DNA of 64,000 nucleotides from Congeria kusceri (lineage: Eukaryota; Mollusca; Bivalvia; Myida; Dreissenidae): the NCBI GenBank assembly GCA_027627225.1, contig CM051028.1:20545701-20609700 (forward strand). Direction: 5' to 3'. Within the stretch, counting starts at the first letter, position 1, and each line of letters begins with the position of its first letter. A model generated the notes under the pieces. The model worked only from the letters and a program-made list of their open reading frames with translations, was not told the origin of the DNA and ran no database searches. Shown here one piece after another: positions 34,716-47,579 of the stretch. The position numbers and the translations under genes were made by a program.

Positions 34716-35005
34716 GCCGGGTGGCCTGACTCATGGTTTGTACTATATTAAAAAACTGTTTTCATTTCTGGAAATCACTTTGTGTACATACCGGGTGGCC
34801 TGACTCATGTTTTGTACTAGATTAAATCAAACTGTTTCCGTTTCTGAATATCACTTCATGTACATACCGGGTGGCCTGACGCATGGTTTGTACTAGATTA
34901 AAAAAAACTTATTCCATTTCTGGTAATCACTTCATGTACATACCGGGTGGCCTGACTCATGGTACTATATTAAAAAACCTGTTTCCATTCTGGAAAATGA
35001 AGTGA
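34716..35005. repeat. 75-bp tandem repeat, four units
   Basis: Units start at CCGGGTGGCCTGACTCATGG (about 34727, 34792, 34867, 34943) and end at TCACTTCATGTACATA. The last unit is shortened. Confidence 0.9.
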
Positions 35006-35764
35006 TGTTTTTTTGTTGTTTTTTAATATATATTCTGTGTTTAAAGTTTGTATTTCTTTTTTATTATTTTCTTTTTTCATTTATCAATTACATGACAACA
35101 ATAAAAATGACAAAATCAAAAGCAATCACGCCATTTACTCGCTGTGACGGCCTCAGTGTCATCAGCATCCCATTTACTTCCTGTGCCGTCTCAGCGTAAT
35201 CAAATATACTTCATGAAGTATATAGTACCAGAACAAGGTCACGTCTCAATGCGCACTGTTTATCTATAGTGCATGTGACAGGATAAAAGTCAAACATGTA
35301 CGAGTTGCAAATTATTTATAACGTCGAGCGACAGTATTGTGAACGCGCGTACTGTTTCGCGGACTGTGTTGTTTAATGTAATTATTATGCACATCATGCA
35401 GATTATACAAAAAATATTAATAGGTTTATAAAGATTATAATACAGCGAACACAGCTGACATACATTGGACCCGCCTTTCGGCTCGTCCAGTATGGCATGT
35501 CAGCTGTTTACTCGTCCAAATATATCACCGTATTGTACAGAGCGCTGTTAAATAACCTTATGATATTGCAATAAATATTTTAAAAGATGTACATGTATAT
35601 CGCGACGCCTATGACCCAATTTAGTTACATCTGTCCAAACACCGTTCACCAATGATGAATGCCATGCTCTAGACTGGAATTCTTGCCAAAGCTCGAGATG
35701 CGTGGAATAATAGACATTATGTTTTATACTGCGAATGTTTTAGCCGCAACATATATACCAAAAA
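35006..35764. other. intergenic, nothing recognised
   Basis: T-rich stretch at 35008-35080, then ordinary sequence. An inverted pair, AGCTGACATACATTGGA and CATGTCAGCT, lies at 35450-35505. No gene. Confidence 0.4.
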
Positions 35765-35910
35765 ATCTGGGTCCGTATTCACAAAGCTCCTTATGGAAAA
35801 CTGGAGGAAATTTTTTTAGTTCTTAAAACTCCTTAACTCTGTGGCTGTTCTCATTAAGTTCTCATTAATTTAAGATTTTCCTTAGGAGCTTTGTGAATAC
35901 CAGCCCTGTC
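35765..35910. mobile_element. 145-bp foldback element with GTATTCACAAAGCTCC ends
   Basis: GTCCGTATTCACAAAGCTCC on the left and GGAGCTTTGTGAATACCAGC on the right are near-perfect inverted repeats. The middle is also self-complementary (TTTTTAGTTCTTAAAACTCC). A right end of the same type is at 60305-60340. Confidence 0.85.
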
Positions 35911-36103
35911 TCCTGTATCACAGCATTTAGCATCAATTTAAAGTTTGAGATGTAAGGTAATTTCAGGATTAGTAAATTTCTTAAAGGGATTAGTTATTTG
36001 ACAATTTCCACAATATTTCAAAAATAAAAAAAGAACATAATATTTAATTGAGCACAATAACACTGCTCACAAACAGCACTGTTCTAAAATAGTGTACCAT
36101 TTT

Positions 36104-36645
36104 TAGCTCGACTATTCACCGAATAGTCCGAGCTATTCTACTCACCCGTTCGTCGGCATCGGCGTAATTCTATGGTTGAGGTTTACGTGCAACAAGTTTA
36201 TATCTGCGTAATTACCACAGATATTCAATTAAAACTTCATACATAACTTCAGGATCTGAGAGTATATAACGTCACTGGCCAAGGCCCATAACTGTTACCA
36301 GCAGTTTTGCAGAATTGTGCCCCTTTTTTATACTTAGAAATATTCCGGTACGTACATATCCCTGTGACTACTATTATTATTCAATTGAAAATCCACACAT
36401 GTTTCTGGGGTCATTATGTCAGGTCAATGACCAAGGCCCATAACTCTGATCTGCAATGTAGCAGAATTATACCCCTATGTGTATTTATAAAATTAAGGTT
36501 AAAGTTAGCGTGCAGCAAGTTCATGTCTCTATATCTACTTCAGATATGCAATTAAACCTTCACACATGTCTTAATAACTCTGCCAAATAGGTGTGATTAG
36601 TCTTTAAAAATAATGCCAGAATTATGCTGCGGCGGGAGCACTACT
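36104..36645 (+). repeat. TCGACTATTC-type unit array, short copy
   Basis: It opens with TAGCTCGACTATTCACCGAA and then holds two to three units (ATATTCAATTAAAACTTC, GGCCCATAACTCTG, CAGAATTATGCCCC). It is the inverted relative of 44150-45060. Confidence 0.8.
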
Positions 36646-36754
36646 TTTTTTCCTTTTAATGCATTTGTTGATAGATAATTTGGATTAATTAGTCGAGGTG
36701 TTTAGATTTTTTGCAGTTTAAACCTAAGGACATTTTGATAAAATACCATAGTCT

Positions 36755-37165
36755 GTAAATATTATATACGTCTTTTTAAATATGCCAGAGACAAGGCTTA
36801 ATATTATGTACGTCTCTTTAAATATGCCAGAGACAAGGCTTAATATTCAGGTGAAAGATGTAGAAAAATCACACGCCGTTTTCTGAAAATGATACACCTT
36901 TTACAATTACCAAAATTTCCCGCATGAGTCAGTTCTGTATCCCATTCCATATCCATGGCAAGGCTGAATAGCGTGCATTGTTGACTAACAATTTGTTTCG
37001 TCTGTGAATATTAAATACGTCTCTTTAAATATGCGATAGACGAGGCGTAATATTCAGGTAAAAGATGTCAAACAATCACACGCCGTTTTCTGAAAATGAG
37101 CGACCGTTTACAATAACAAATATTTGCCACATGAGTCAGTTCTGTATCGCGCTTTGTTATGGGTT
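36755..37165 (+). repeat. direct duplication of about 250 bp
   Basis: ACGTCTCTTTAAATATGCCA through CATGAGTCAGTTCTGTATC occurs at 36808-36940 and again at 37018-37150. A short extra piece at 36766-36810 repeats its start. Confidence 0.8.
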
Positions 37166-37534
37166 ACAATAAAAACAAGTATTAACAATAAAAAGGCAAA
37201 TGGGCTGCCTACATTATTACAAAGATCTCATGATGAAGCGCTGCTCTGGAGCGCAAACCATCCGAACGATAAATAACTGTAATATGTTATCGAATTATCA
37301 ACGTATTTAGCGTCTTTCGTTACGAACATATCCACCGTATGAGGGTTGTTAAGTATAGCTCTCTTATCGCCAATCCATTTCTGGATCGGAAGTGTTATTT
37401 CAATGTTCCGTTTGTGCTAAAGAAGGGAAATTGTCAATATGTCAATTTGATAACAACTGCTTTGAATGGGATTCATGCAAAAGCTGACTTGCTCCGTCAC
37501 CGGTGCTGCAGACGCGGGTGCAAGATTTTGAGTT

Positions 37535-37692
37535 GGTTTGTTTGTGTTTGGATTTTTCGCCGTATTTAACAGTATGTCATTCATATAACGGCAGTCAGTT
37601 AACCTACTCACATTTTTCCTGGACAAGAAGATCTAAGCGGTTAACCCGTATTAAGTGCATATACTTATGCCAGTAACTGACATCAAGGAACA
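37535..37692 (-). mobile_element. SINE body fragment
   Basis: The reverse complement matches the body and tail of the SINE at 26050-26345: GTCAGTTACTGGCATAAGTA, GTGAGTAGGTTAACTGA and ATACGGCGAAAAATCC. The tRNA-like head is missing. Confidence 0.85.
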
Positions 37693-38325
37693 TCTCTGTG
37701 AAATTATTTCGAAATCTAACCGGTTGTTTCTGACTGGAAGAATTTTTCAATGTAGTAATATAAGAGAAAATGGCCCCACCCCCTGGTGCCCATGTTTTTC
37801 ACCGCTGCAGAACGACTTGAGCATCTTTGATAGGTAACCACCCAAGAAACATTTCTTAGAAATTATTTCGAAATCCAACCAGTGATTTCTGACCAGAAGA
37901 TATTCCAAGTGTTCAATAATAATATAAGAACCCCACCCTCTGGCGGCCATGTTTTTGAAACGGGGCGGATTTAAGCAACTTTGGTAGAGAACCACCCAGG
38001 GGAACCATTTGAACCACTTTACTAAAAGACCACCCATGGATAATTTCTGTGTAATTGTTTGAAAAATCTACCCTGGTGGTTTAGAATGAGATGTCGTTTA
38101 AAGATTTTTATATTTATAGCTCTGGCGGTCATTTTCTCTGCGGACCGGAACCATTTGAGCATTTTGATAGAGGACCATCCAATGAGCATTTCTTTGAAGT
38201 TTCATCAAAATTGGCCAACCGGTTTCAGAGGAGATGTTGTTTAAACGAAAAGTTAACGCACACACGCCAGACGTACGCACGCACGACGGACGAACCGCCT
38301 GTGCATAAGCTCGCTTGCCTTTGGC
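37687..38325 (+). repeat. unit array with AAATTATTTCGAAATC core
   Basis: Four units of 130-170 bp with CTGTGAAATTATTTCGAAAT, CTGGCGGCCATGTTTTT and GATAGAGAACCACCCA. It ends in an ACGCACGCACGACGGACG tail, like the other arrays. Confidence 0.8.
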
Positions 38326-38334
38326 AAGTGGATA

Positions 38335-38850
38335 TAAAGAGGACAAAGAGCCATAATACCGCTAATATTTGTCACAGCCAGAATTTCTTCCTTTAGAATC
38401 TTCGGCTGTTGAAGTTTGGTCGAAATCTACTAAGCAGTTAAAAGGAATTGAGTCCAAACAATTTCGGGAAGTATATATTCTTTAATGGTAAAATGGCAAA
38501 GGGCCATAATTCTGCCAACAATGATCGCTGCCAAAGGTCCTTCCTTTACAATCACCTACACGTTACGGTTCTTCAGCTGTGAAAGTATGAGCGAAAGCCA
38601 CCAAGCAGTTAAAGAGCATTTGAGTGCACACATTTTTGGGAAGTATATATTTTATAGTGGAAAAAATGACAAAGAGCCACAATTCTTTTAAAACTGATCA
38701 CAGCCAAATTCATTCCTTCACCATCATTTGTACGTTAAGGTTCTTCAGTTGTGAACGTTTCAGCGAAAATGCCGGGGTTGAGTCCACGTTTCTGAACGCC
38801 CGTACGGACGGACAAGTGCTTTGCTTAATGTCCCACTTGGCGGGGGCATA
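38335..38850 (+). repeat. unit array, three units
   Basis: Three units of about 165 bp share ATGGCAAAGGGCCATAATTC, TTCTTCAGCTGTGAAAGT, ACCAAGCAGTTAAA and GGGAAGTATATATT. It ends with GTACGGACGGACAAGTG. Confidence 0.8.
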
Positions 38851-39594
38851 CAAATTCAAATGCTGGACGATTTAAGCGGGGGTGTGGGCCGCTTTTGTCC
38901 CCACTAAATCCACCTACTTGTATGTTGTGTTGTGTAAAATCTCAAGGCATGCGTTTGATTTTATGGGATTACAAGGAGAGATATTTCTGAACCATTGGTG
39001 GATGCCAAGCGAGAGCTCCATAAACCATGTTCAGACAAGATTAATTATAGCATCAAGATCAATCTTAGCTGATCTTGATCTCCTAGCTTAAATGGACGGA
39101 GTGTATAAATATTTTATTTTCGGAATACGTATTCATCTAGATAAAATAACACAAAATGTTCTTAAGTTTAATTAAAATCTTCATTTTAAATAGTAACTCA
39201 ACGCCAAAATAGCTCATAATTATGTAAGGTCTTCATTACATTATATTATACATGTCTATCATATACTATTTGACCAAACATTAAAATAAATAGAGATTTT
39301 TAGTGAACACCATTTTTGAGCCTAATCCTAAAATATCTGACTCAAGTTCATATTGAACCTAAAAATTAGTCTCAACTTGATTAGTGAACGCGGAGCCTTG
39401 AATGCATCCACATTAAAAAAACAAACACTTTCACTCTCATAAATCAAGTCTCTTATTGTGCATTCAGTGTTAATCTGCTCTAGTGCATTCGATTTCTTGA
39501 TTTAAAATTGGAAGCAGCATGGTATTGGTATCTATGGAATGTATGTTTCCTTGAAATATGTATTGTACTGACAATACATGAAGAAAGCGGTAGC
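38851..39594. other. intergenic, nothing recognised
   Basis: Ordinary AT-rich sequence without a supported feature. Confidence 0.4.
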
Positions 39595-39905
39595 AAAAAA
39601 GAATATATCCAGAATTACTTTAAATGGATACTTTACTCACGATACATTAATATACCGGTAATACACCAACAACAATGAAATAATTACTTTAAAATGAAAC
39701 TAAATTGACGATACATAGACAAGTAATATTTAAAAAAATTCAAGAATTAATTTAAATGGATACTTTGCTAACGATAAATGAAGATAAGTGATAGTTCAAA
39801 AGTAATTGAAGACTCTCAAGACTTACTTTAATTAAATGGACATACTTTACTCGGGATACATGAATACATGAATGTAAGATCAAGTTTAACAGAATAATCG
39901 CTTCA
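39595..39905. repeat. diverged tandem repeat, about four units near 80 bp
   Basis: AATTACTTTAAATGGATACTTTACTCACGATACAT recurs in altered forms at about 39612, 39680, 39750 and 39830. Confidence 0.6.
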
Positions 39906-40020
39906 AATGTATACCTCACTGATAGGGTGGCCACTGAAATTCGGAAATAAAAGTCCATGATTATTCCCTAATTTGTCCTTGATGAGATATTTTACATGAC
40001 ATTTATTGACATGTTACCAA

Positions 40021-40385
40021 AACAATTAGTCCGTACAGGTGACAGTGTTAATGAATAGAATTAGTCCGTACAGGTGACAGTGTTAATGAATAGAATTAGT
40101 CCGTACAGGTGACAGTGTTAATGAATAGAATTAGTCCGTACAGGTGACAGTGTTAATGAATAGAATTAGTCCGTACAGGTGACAGTGTTAATGAATAGAA
40201 TTAGTCCGTACAGGTGACAGTGTTAATGAATAGAATTAGTCCGTACAGGTGACAGTGTTAATGAATAGAACAATTAGTCCGTACAGGTGACATTGTTAAT
40301 GAATAGAACAATTAGTCCGTACAGGTGACATTGTTAATGAATAGAACAATTAGTCCGTACAGGTGACAGTGTTAATGAATAGAAT
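40021..40385. repeat. minisatellite, ten copies of 35 or 38 bp
   Basis: Ten head-to-tail copies of TTAGTCCGTACAGGTGACAG + TGTTAATGAATAGAA. The first copies are 35 bp and appear identical. Copies 8-10 carry an extra ACA (38 bp), and copies 8 and 9 have CATTG instead of CAGTG. The very low divergence points to recent expansion. Confidence 0.95.
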
Positions 40386-40628
40386 TCCTCAGTCCCACCA
40401 TTTGTACCATTATTACTACTAGATAACTTGTTAATCTACATAAATATAACATATTTTATTGTTTATGTATTTCAATTTGTCTTATCGTTGGTAAAACTCC
40501 AATTTTCAATGTTTCTCTACAATGTTATTTTCTTTTAATTTCGGTCAAATTCCCTGATTTTTTTCCAGCATGGATACTTCTTCTTGCGTTTTCCCTGTTT
40601 TACATGCTTTCCAAAATCAGTCGACCTC

Positions 40629-43600
40629 CCCAGCCAGCAAGCATATATCGGATAAATATCGGTATATCGATATCGCATTGATAAACGGCCAGATATCTAT
40701 CCGTTATCGCTTGCATGCATGGTGTACATATCGGATAGATATCGGCCAGATGTCGGCCATCGATAAAATATATCGATATCTATCCGTTCTCTATCCGATA
40801 TAGTTATGGTGAAAAATAAAAAGTTGATGTATACATTTAGTGTATGTGATACATCTTAACAAATCCATATATGAGTGGCATTTCTTCAATATGTGTTACG
40901 TTGTCGTCATTTTAAGTAACGATGTCGGATCGATGTAGGGCCGATATCGTTCATGGCAAACATTAATTTATCTTTATTTTCATACAATTAACAATGTGTA
41001 TATATCGGGCAATACTAAGGAGTATTTTACTGAAACGAATGTGCGTTCTGTGACTCCACAAATCTTATTTGAAATAGCTTCGAAATTATTTTCGTCGAAC
41101 AAAATCGTTTTCGGTTGGCGCAAAATTCTTGTTCGTTTAAACTTGAACCGTTGATCTCCAGAGAGTAAAAGTTAGAAAAATCCAGGTTATTGAAATGTAA
41201 CGTATTTGCGCGAGTATTTTTTATTATTAGTAGTATATTACGATACTGTTTTGTCATATCTACGAATGTAAGTATTTACAGCAAGATAAGTGATTTTATT
41301 TACATGTTACAGGTTCAATATACTTCAAATATTTGTATTTTAAAGGCTTAAAGTTTCAATTTATTTTAATTTTAACAGTATTGGATATATTATATTTAAA
41401 GGACTTGTTCACAGATTTTTGTATTTTTTGTAGTATGCCATTGTCTTTACTTTACCGATTTAAGCATCGAAACTAAAAAGCTCAAGTATAATGACGAGAA
41501 AAAAAAAGAAAAGAAAAAATGTTGCTCCCACCAGGGTTCGAACCTGAGACCTCTAGATCAAAAGGCTGCGCCTTAACCATTCGGCCACTCAAACCTTTAT
41601 ATATGTGGATGCATTAAATATTTCATTATATGATTGTATAATTTATGTAAGCGATCCACGTGTTGTCAGCAATTTTAACGAAAACAACAGAAACACTCCC
41701 AATTATTCCATCATTTAGCGGTACAAACACTTTATGATTTTCAAAATTTCCACTTATGATTACTCATTAACAAAACGGTATTTATAGTAGATCTATATTT
41801 CTATGTCCTTTGTGTTATTTCGCTCCTTTATTTATGCTATTCTTTCATTATGGGAATCTGGGACAAAAAGTTGGAAAATTGTAAGTTGGCCAATCGGTGA
41901 ACTGGTCCGTTTAAATAAATGAATACTCTAAACTAATGAAGTCACAGTTAAAACAAATTATACTGAAAATAATTTTGTTTTCAGACGATTTACCTGCTTA
42001 GCAATGGTGGCTCATCGGCATCTTTGGGTGACAATATGGTCTTGGACTTGATAACGTTCATCGCTGACAAACTTGCTGCATATTAATATGGACAGATTCA
42101 TCTAATTTGAATTTGTCATTTGGACAGATGAAGGTAATCAAATATACATTGAATGTAGTAATACTTGGCCAGAACATGCAGTTCACTTCTATTGATGTGA
42201 GCAAGTTAGTAACACACTGTTTAAGGCTTAAACTTTAAGCAGTTTCTGCATAACACCATTCCAGAGATCAAGTTCAATTTCTCCAGCTCTGATTTAATAA
42301 TTATCATTATGACCCAACATTTTATGTGTAATATTATTGCAGTTATGTAAAATTGGAGTGTATAGTAAAAAAATGTATTGCATTATATGACTACAATTAC
42401 TAAATGAACTACTTTCTGTGATCTAAACTTCACACACAAAAATAATAGTAATTTCAATTTATAAACATTCCAGCTGCCAGTGGCATACAGTGTCTGCTTT
42501 GAACAACACCATTATCATTATCCGGTGGAGTGCTGCATCAAACACTGGCTAAGGAATTTGACTGAGATAAAGAACAGTGGATAAAAACATTCTACTCATC
42601 ATTAATATTATGAAGACTTCTAAAGTAAACACTCTTAAATGTGTGATCGGGACTGGAAAGTTCCAATTCATGAAGTTGATTTTAATTACTATAACCTGAA
42701 TTCTTACTAATAAGTGTACTATGTGGTTTATAAGAAAAAAAAACAATTAAATGACACACTGTTTTGTGTTACGTAATTGTTTTACATTTTTCATGTTTTT
42801 GTGAAGACATGCAAAGGTCTTAGAATTCTGATTCTTTTCAAAGATGTGATGCAACTTATATATGATGCTAACAAATAACATGTAATTAATATATAAAAAC
42901 TTGACTGAACCATAGTTTTCTTTTATTTACAAAATTAAATGTAAAAAGTTTGTGAGGATAACAAAGAAACCATTTAATCTAGGAGGCTTTTGGAAGCATA
43001 ATATTGTCAAATATGTGTTGTTGTTTTTTTGTATTTCGGTGTGTTTACACTTTTTACTGGAATTGTCTTTGATTTTGTTTTCATTTCCTATTTGGATTTG
43101 AATTAGATTTCCATTTGTTTATATGATTTTTAAAATTTAGTTTGATCTAAATTAAGTCCATTGAAATGTTGAAATTTCAATTTGATACTAAATGTCTACT
43201 ACAATTATTTGTCGGCTAAGTGTTGCTGAATTATTAACTTTTTCAATGTTGTTGCACGAGTTTTATAGCATGTATGATGGTGGATAATGCTAATATTCAA
43301 TATTGAGTGGTGTTGCAAATTGCACATCATTTTTTGAAATTTAGCATTAAAATAAACAAGTGTGGTTATCAATTCCAAAACAATTGACAACATCGTCGAA
43401 TAGATATCGGACCAATAAAGGCTTGCTAGCTGGAACGATATTGGCACGATGGCTATCCTGTATACGTCCGATATACAATGCTGCGATATCTATCAGATCA
43501 AATGCCGATGGGCAAAACGTTGATCGGATAGATATTGCGAGCGATATCTATCTGAGATATTCAAAACATATCGGACATATATCGGACCGATGTAGGCTTG

Positions 43601-43957
43601 CTTTCTGGGACGATATTGGCCCGATGGCTATCCGATATGCATCCGATATGCAATGCTTCGATGACTGCCCGATCAAATGCCGATGGGCAAAACGTTGATC
43701 GGAATGATATCGCGAGCGATATCTCTCCGAGATATTTAAAAAATATTGGATAGAGATCGGACCGATGTAGGCTTGCTTTCTGGGACGATACTGGCCCGAT
43801 GTCTATCCGATATGTATCCGATATGCGATGCTTCGATGACGGCCCGATTAAATGCCGATGGGCAAAACCTTGATCGGTTAGATTTCACGATCTATATCTA
43901 TCCGATATTCAGATCATTTCGGATAGATATTGGACCAATGTAGACTTGCTGGCTGGG
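40629..43957. mobile_element. 3.3-kb inverted-repeat element
   Basis: CCCAGCCAGCAAG (40629-40641) and CTTGCTGGCTGGG (43945-43957) are perfect 13-bp inverted ends. Both ends carry subterminal copies of GGATAGATATCGG; on the right these form about three units of 180 bp (43390-43957). The interior has no ORF above about 80 codons, so the element is non-autonomous or dead. I see no clear target-site duplication. Confidence 0.6.
41397..41914. mobile_element. nested element with tRNA-like body
   Basis: The ends TAAAGGACTTGTTCACAG and GGTGAACTGGTCCGTTTA are imperfect inverted repeats. Inside, the minus strand at 41521-41598 has a fair A box (TGGCCGAATGG) and a perfect B box (GGTTCGAACCC) at tRNA spacing. 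The anticodon and acceptor stems do not pair, so it is not a working tRNA gene. Confidence 0.65.
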
Positions 43958-44149
43958 TCCTTACATAAGATACGTAAATACATGTAATAATAATAACTAA
44001 AAATAAACAAAAACACTGAACACATATTTCCAAAAATATTGAAAAAAACCCACACAAGAATCGTAAAAGGCATTCGTACAAAATATTGCAAAATTTAGCC
44101 ACAATACACTACAATAATGACATAACTTTAATTAATAATAAGAGCTTCT

Positions 44150-45060
44150 CAGTAGTGCACGCTCGACTCTCAAACTGCTTTGTCAGAGTTATGGGCCTTT
44201 GTCAGTACAAAAAGGGGCATAATTCTGCTAAAATGCTGGCCACAGTTATAAGCCTTGGCCAGTGACCTTATTTCAGCAGTTTTAATTAAATATCTGTAGT
44301 AGATACAGAGATATGAAGTTGTTGCACACAAACTGTAACCAGAATTTCTAAGTACAAAATGGGGCATAATTCTGCTTAATTGTATCAGAGTTATTGGCCT
44401 TGGTCAGTGACCTCACATAATGACCCCAAAGACATGTGTGAAGTTTCAATTGAATATCTGTAGTAGTAACAGTGATATGCACTTGTTGCACACCAACCTG
44501 AAATTTAAATTTCTGAGTACAAATAGGGGAATAATTCTGCTAAATTGCGGGTCAGAATAATGGGCCTGGGTCAGTGACCTTACATATTGACCCTAAAGAC
44601 ATGTATGAAGTTTGTATTGAATATCTGTAGTATTTACAGAGATGTGCATATACTTGTGGAATTGTCTCTTGCACGCAAACCTTAACGTGACTTATCTAAG
44701 TACAAAAGCGGGTATACTTCTGCTCAAATGCTGGTAACAGTTATGGAACTTGGCCACTGACCTTATATAATGACCATGAAGACATCTGTGAAGTTGTAAT
44801 TGAATATCTGTAGTAATAACAGAGATATACACTTGTTGAACGCAAACCTTCACATAAAGTTTCTCAGTACACAAAGTGACACAGTTCTGCTAAATTGCTA
44901 ATCAGAGTTATGGGCCTTGATCATCAACCTCATATAATGACCCAGAGGACATGTATTAAGTTTCAATTGAATATCTGTAGTAGTTGAAGATATGTACTTG
45001 TTGAACGCAAACCTAAACCACTGCAATACGCCGAACCCGACGAACGGGTGAGTAGTAATT
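44150..45060 (-). repeat. TCGACTATTC-type unit array, long copy
   Basis: Five units of about 175 bp contain GTCAGAGTTATGGGCCTT, GGTCAGTGACCTCATATAAT, AAGACATGTGTGAAGTTTCA, ATTGAATATCTGTAGTAGT and TGTTGCACGCAAACC. It ends at CGACGAACGGGTGAGTAG, which pairs with the start of the array at 36104. Confidence 0.9.
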
Positions 45061-45569
45061 TCAAAGCAATACAACCAATATTTCAAAACTAGAACTCCGC
45101 GAGTCGGATGTGTCGCCGGACGAGGCATAACTCAAGTACAATAAGAGCAGTTATGCCGAAAACCGAACTTAACATTTCTTCTATGCCCACTACTTACATC
45201 CCCCCCCCCCTTAAGTTTCATAATGATTTCACAAAAACTAACATAACCTTGGAATAAAAGTACATAATTATACTACCTCATATATTACTTGAAAGTTGCA
45301 ACCTTATAATAATTGTACGGTACTATACAGAGTAAAAAACTAAAAGGCCATAACAGCATAATAACAACCTTGAACCGTAAATTGTAGTTTACAGGATGAA
45401 GCCAATCACTGTAAGTTTAAAGTGGAAAACGTGTACAGCATCTAGAGCACATTTAGGTGGTACAGATTGCAAAAACAGAGAACGACAAGCTATCATATTT
45501 AATGGGTACAAACGATAATGCAACAAAAACATAACTTAAATATTTACACACAATGAAGCATTATGAAAT

Positions 45570-46128
45570 TAACAAGAGCTGTCAGAGGACAGTGCGCTCG
45601 ACTATTCGAAGTATTTCAGTTTGTGCATATTTTGGAAAGTGAAAGGGGCATACATTTGTTGAAATACAGAGCTGAGTTATGGCAATTATTTCATCATTGT
45701 TTCCAAGTTTCAAGTGAATACCCCTTATGAAGTTTAGACATTTTTAGACTTTGGAAAAAAAAATTAACCCAAAATATATTTAAGTTATGTGGATTGTGGC
45801 ACATAATGTTGTAGTTAATGACAAAGGTATATTCCCAGTTTCGAGTGAATAACCTTCAAGTTTTGAAGTTGAATAATAACCTAAATCTGAAAATCTATGT
45901 AAAATGGTACATAACTCTGTCAAAATACAAAACTGAGTAATTTGGAATGTTGCCCCTGACGAAATTGATGGCAAATGTATATTCCAAGTTTCAAATGAAT
46001 AACTTTTGTAGTTTTGAAGTTACAAAACTTATGAATATAAACTTTAACCAAGATCAGACGCCGACGCCGACGCCGGGGCGAGTAGGAAAGCTCACCAATT
46101 GTTCGAATAGTCGAGCATAAATGGATAG
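45570..46128 (+). repeat. unit array with ACAAGAGCTGTCAGAGGACA start
   Basis: It starts with ACAAGAGCTGTCAGAGGACA and ends with GACGCCGACGCCGACGCCGG and GTTCGAATAGTCGAGCAT, with three units between (AAGTTTCAAGTGAATA, TTGAAGTT, AAATGGTACATAACTCTGTC). The two ends share an inverted CGACTATTCGAA. Confidence 0.85.
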
Positions 46129-46434
46129 TGCACATTAATACAACTTTTGTTCACATTATTGCAACCAATACGTGTTGTAAATCCTTATATAGTTGACTGT
46201 ATACACTATAGAAAATTAGAAGGATTTCCAATTTAGTTTTCAAACAATAAAGTCATACACATTTATGTGAATGTATCTAACATTGAACATTGTTAACACT
46301 AAGCGGTAAAGCATATACAAATCTGTAATCAATGCTGCTCATAACTAGCTAAGTAAAAATTTCAATTTCTAAGAACAAAACTGAAATTTAATGACATCAA
46401 ATGTCATTGTATATTTAATTTTCTAAAATGATAC

Positions 46435-46640
46435 TCGGTAATTATTCTATAGACAAAGAACAAAAGTGTCGTTGTTAAACTACTTAATAAACAACGCAAA
46501 AAGTATTCCCGATTCTGAGCGAAAGCATAGAAAAAATTATTCCCAATTACAATTTCAAACTACATGTCAAATCATGTTCAAATCGAAATAATGTTCGCAT
46601 TATTGTTGTATATCGGCCAATAAAAAAAAGAGACAAAGAT
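46435..46640 (+). repeat. fragment of the 20.4 kb foldback repeat
   Basis: ATAGACAAAGAACAAAAGTG, TCGTTGTTAAACTAC and AACAACGCAAAAAG match 20385-20480 in order. The inverted second half is missing. Confidence 0.75.
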
Positions 46641-46894
46641 ACATACAAAACGATTTCTTAGGTAAAGATGAAAATTTGATGTTAGATTGCAGTTTGTATA
46701 TTATTATGATCACATTAAGTGTCGATTTTTCTCATGAAGGTGTAATGTTTGATCTAAAACAAATGTTCGGCACAATGTGTGAGACAATTAATGTTTAGAT
46801 TTATATTGAATATTTGGCGGTTAATTACATCAACATCATTTGAGTAAAACGCGAATACACATATTATTTGTTGGGCTGAATGCATGTGCTTAGT

Positions 46895-47060
46895 TGTGTC
46901 GTCCCGGATCCGCCTGTGCACTCCACACAGTCTAATCCAGGACGACACTTTCCGCTGTTATGGTATTTTCGGATTCAAGTAAGTCTCTTCTAAACATAAA
47001 TCCACTGTAGGCGGAAAGTGTCGTCACAAATTAGCCTGTGCGGACTGCATATAAATACTT
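46895..47060. mobile_element. part of the GTCGTCCCGGAT foldback family
   Basis: GTCGTCCCGGATCCGCCTGT, CAGGACGACACTTTCCGCTG and GGCGGAAAGTGTCGTCACAA reproduce the inner arms of 24978-25250. The outer ends are absent. Confidence 0.8.
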
Positions 47061-47579
47061 TGTCTCCCTCTGTTGAGAGAAACTGTATGCAATGTATTTG
47101 AAAGTGTTGATGAAAACAAATGATAAAGAAAATGATTTCCTAGCCTAAGATAAGAGGAAAACATTGTATTAAGTTTAGATACTTGTGTTCGCTTTAAAAA
47201 ATATTGGTCCCTTGTGATGGATAAATCTGCATGTGCTCCCTATATAGAGGATATTTGTTCGTTTGGTATAATACCAACTCATTTTCATTTTATTTTATGC
47301 TTAAAATGTGATATTTTGGCATTTTCTGACATCTCGGTAAAAAGTATTTCCGTTATCAAAGTGGCAATTTTCACTGTTTAAAACAGTGAATATTCAATTT
47401 TATTTCTCTGGTTTTAAACAGTGTATTGCCAATTTTACTTTAGTGATATTTCCATATAAACCACCGGAAAGCATAAAATATTTTTTTTTAATATACAAAC
47501 ATTAATAAAAGTATTGATCGATTATATATATTAAAATAATAACATACAAGATTCTGCGTTTGATAAACACACATGCCCC

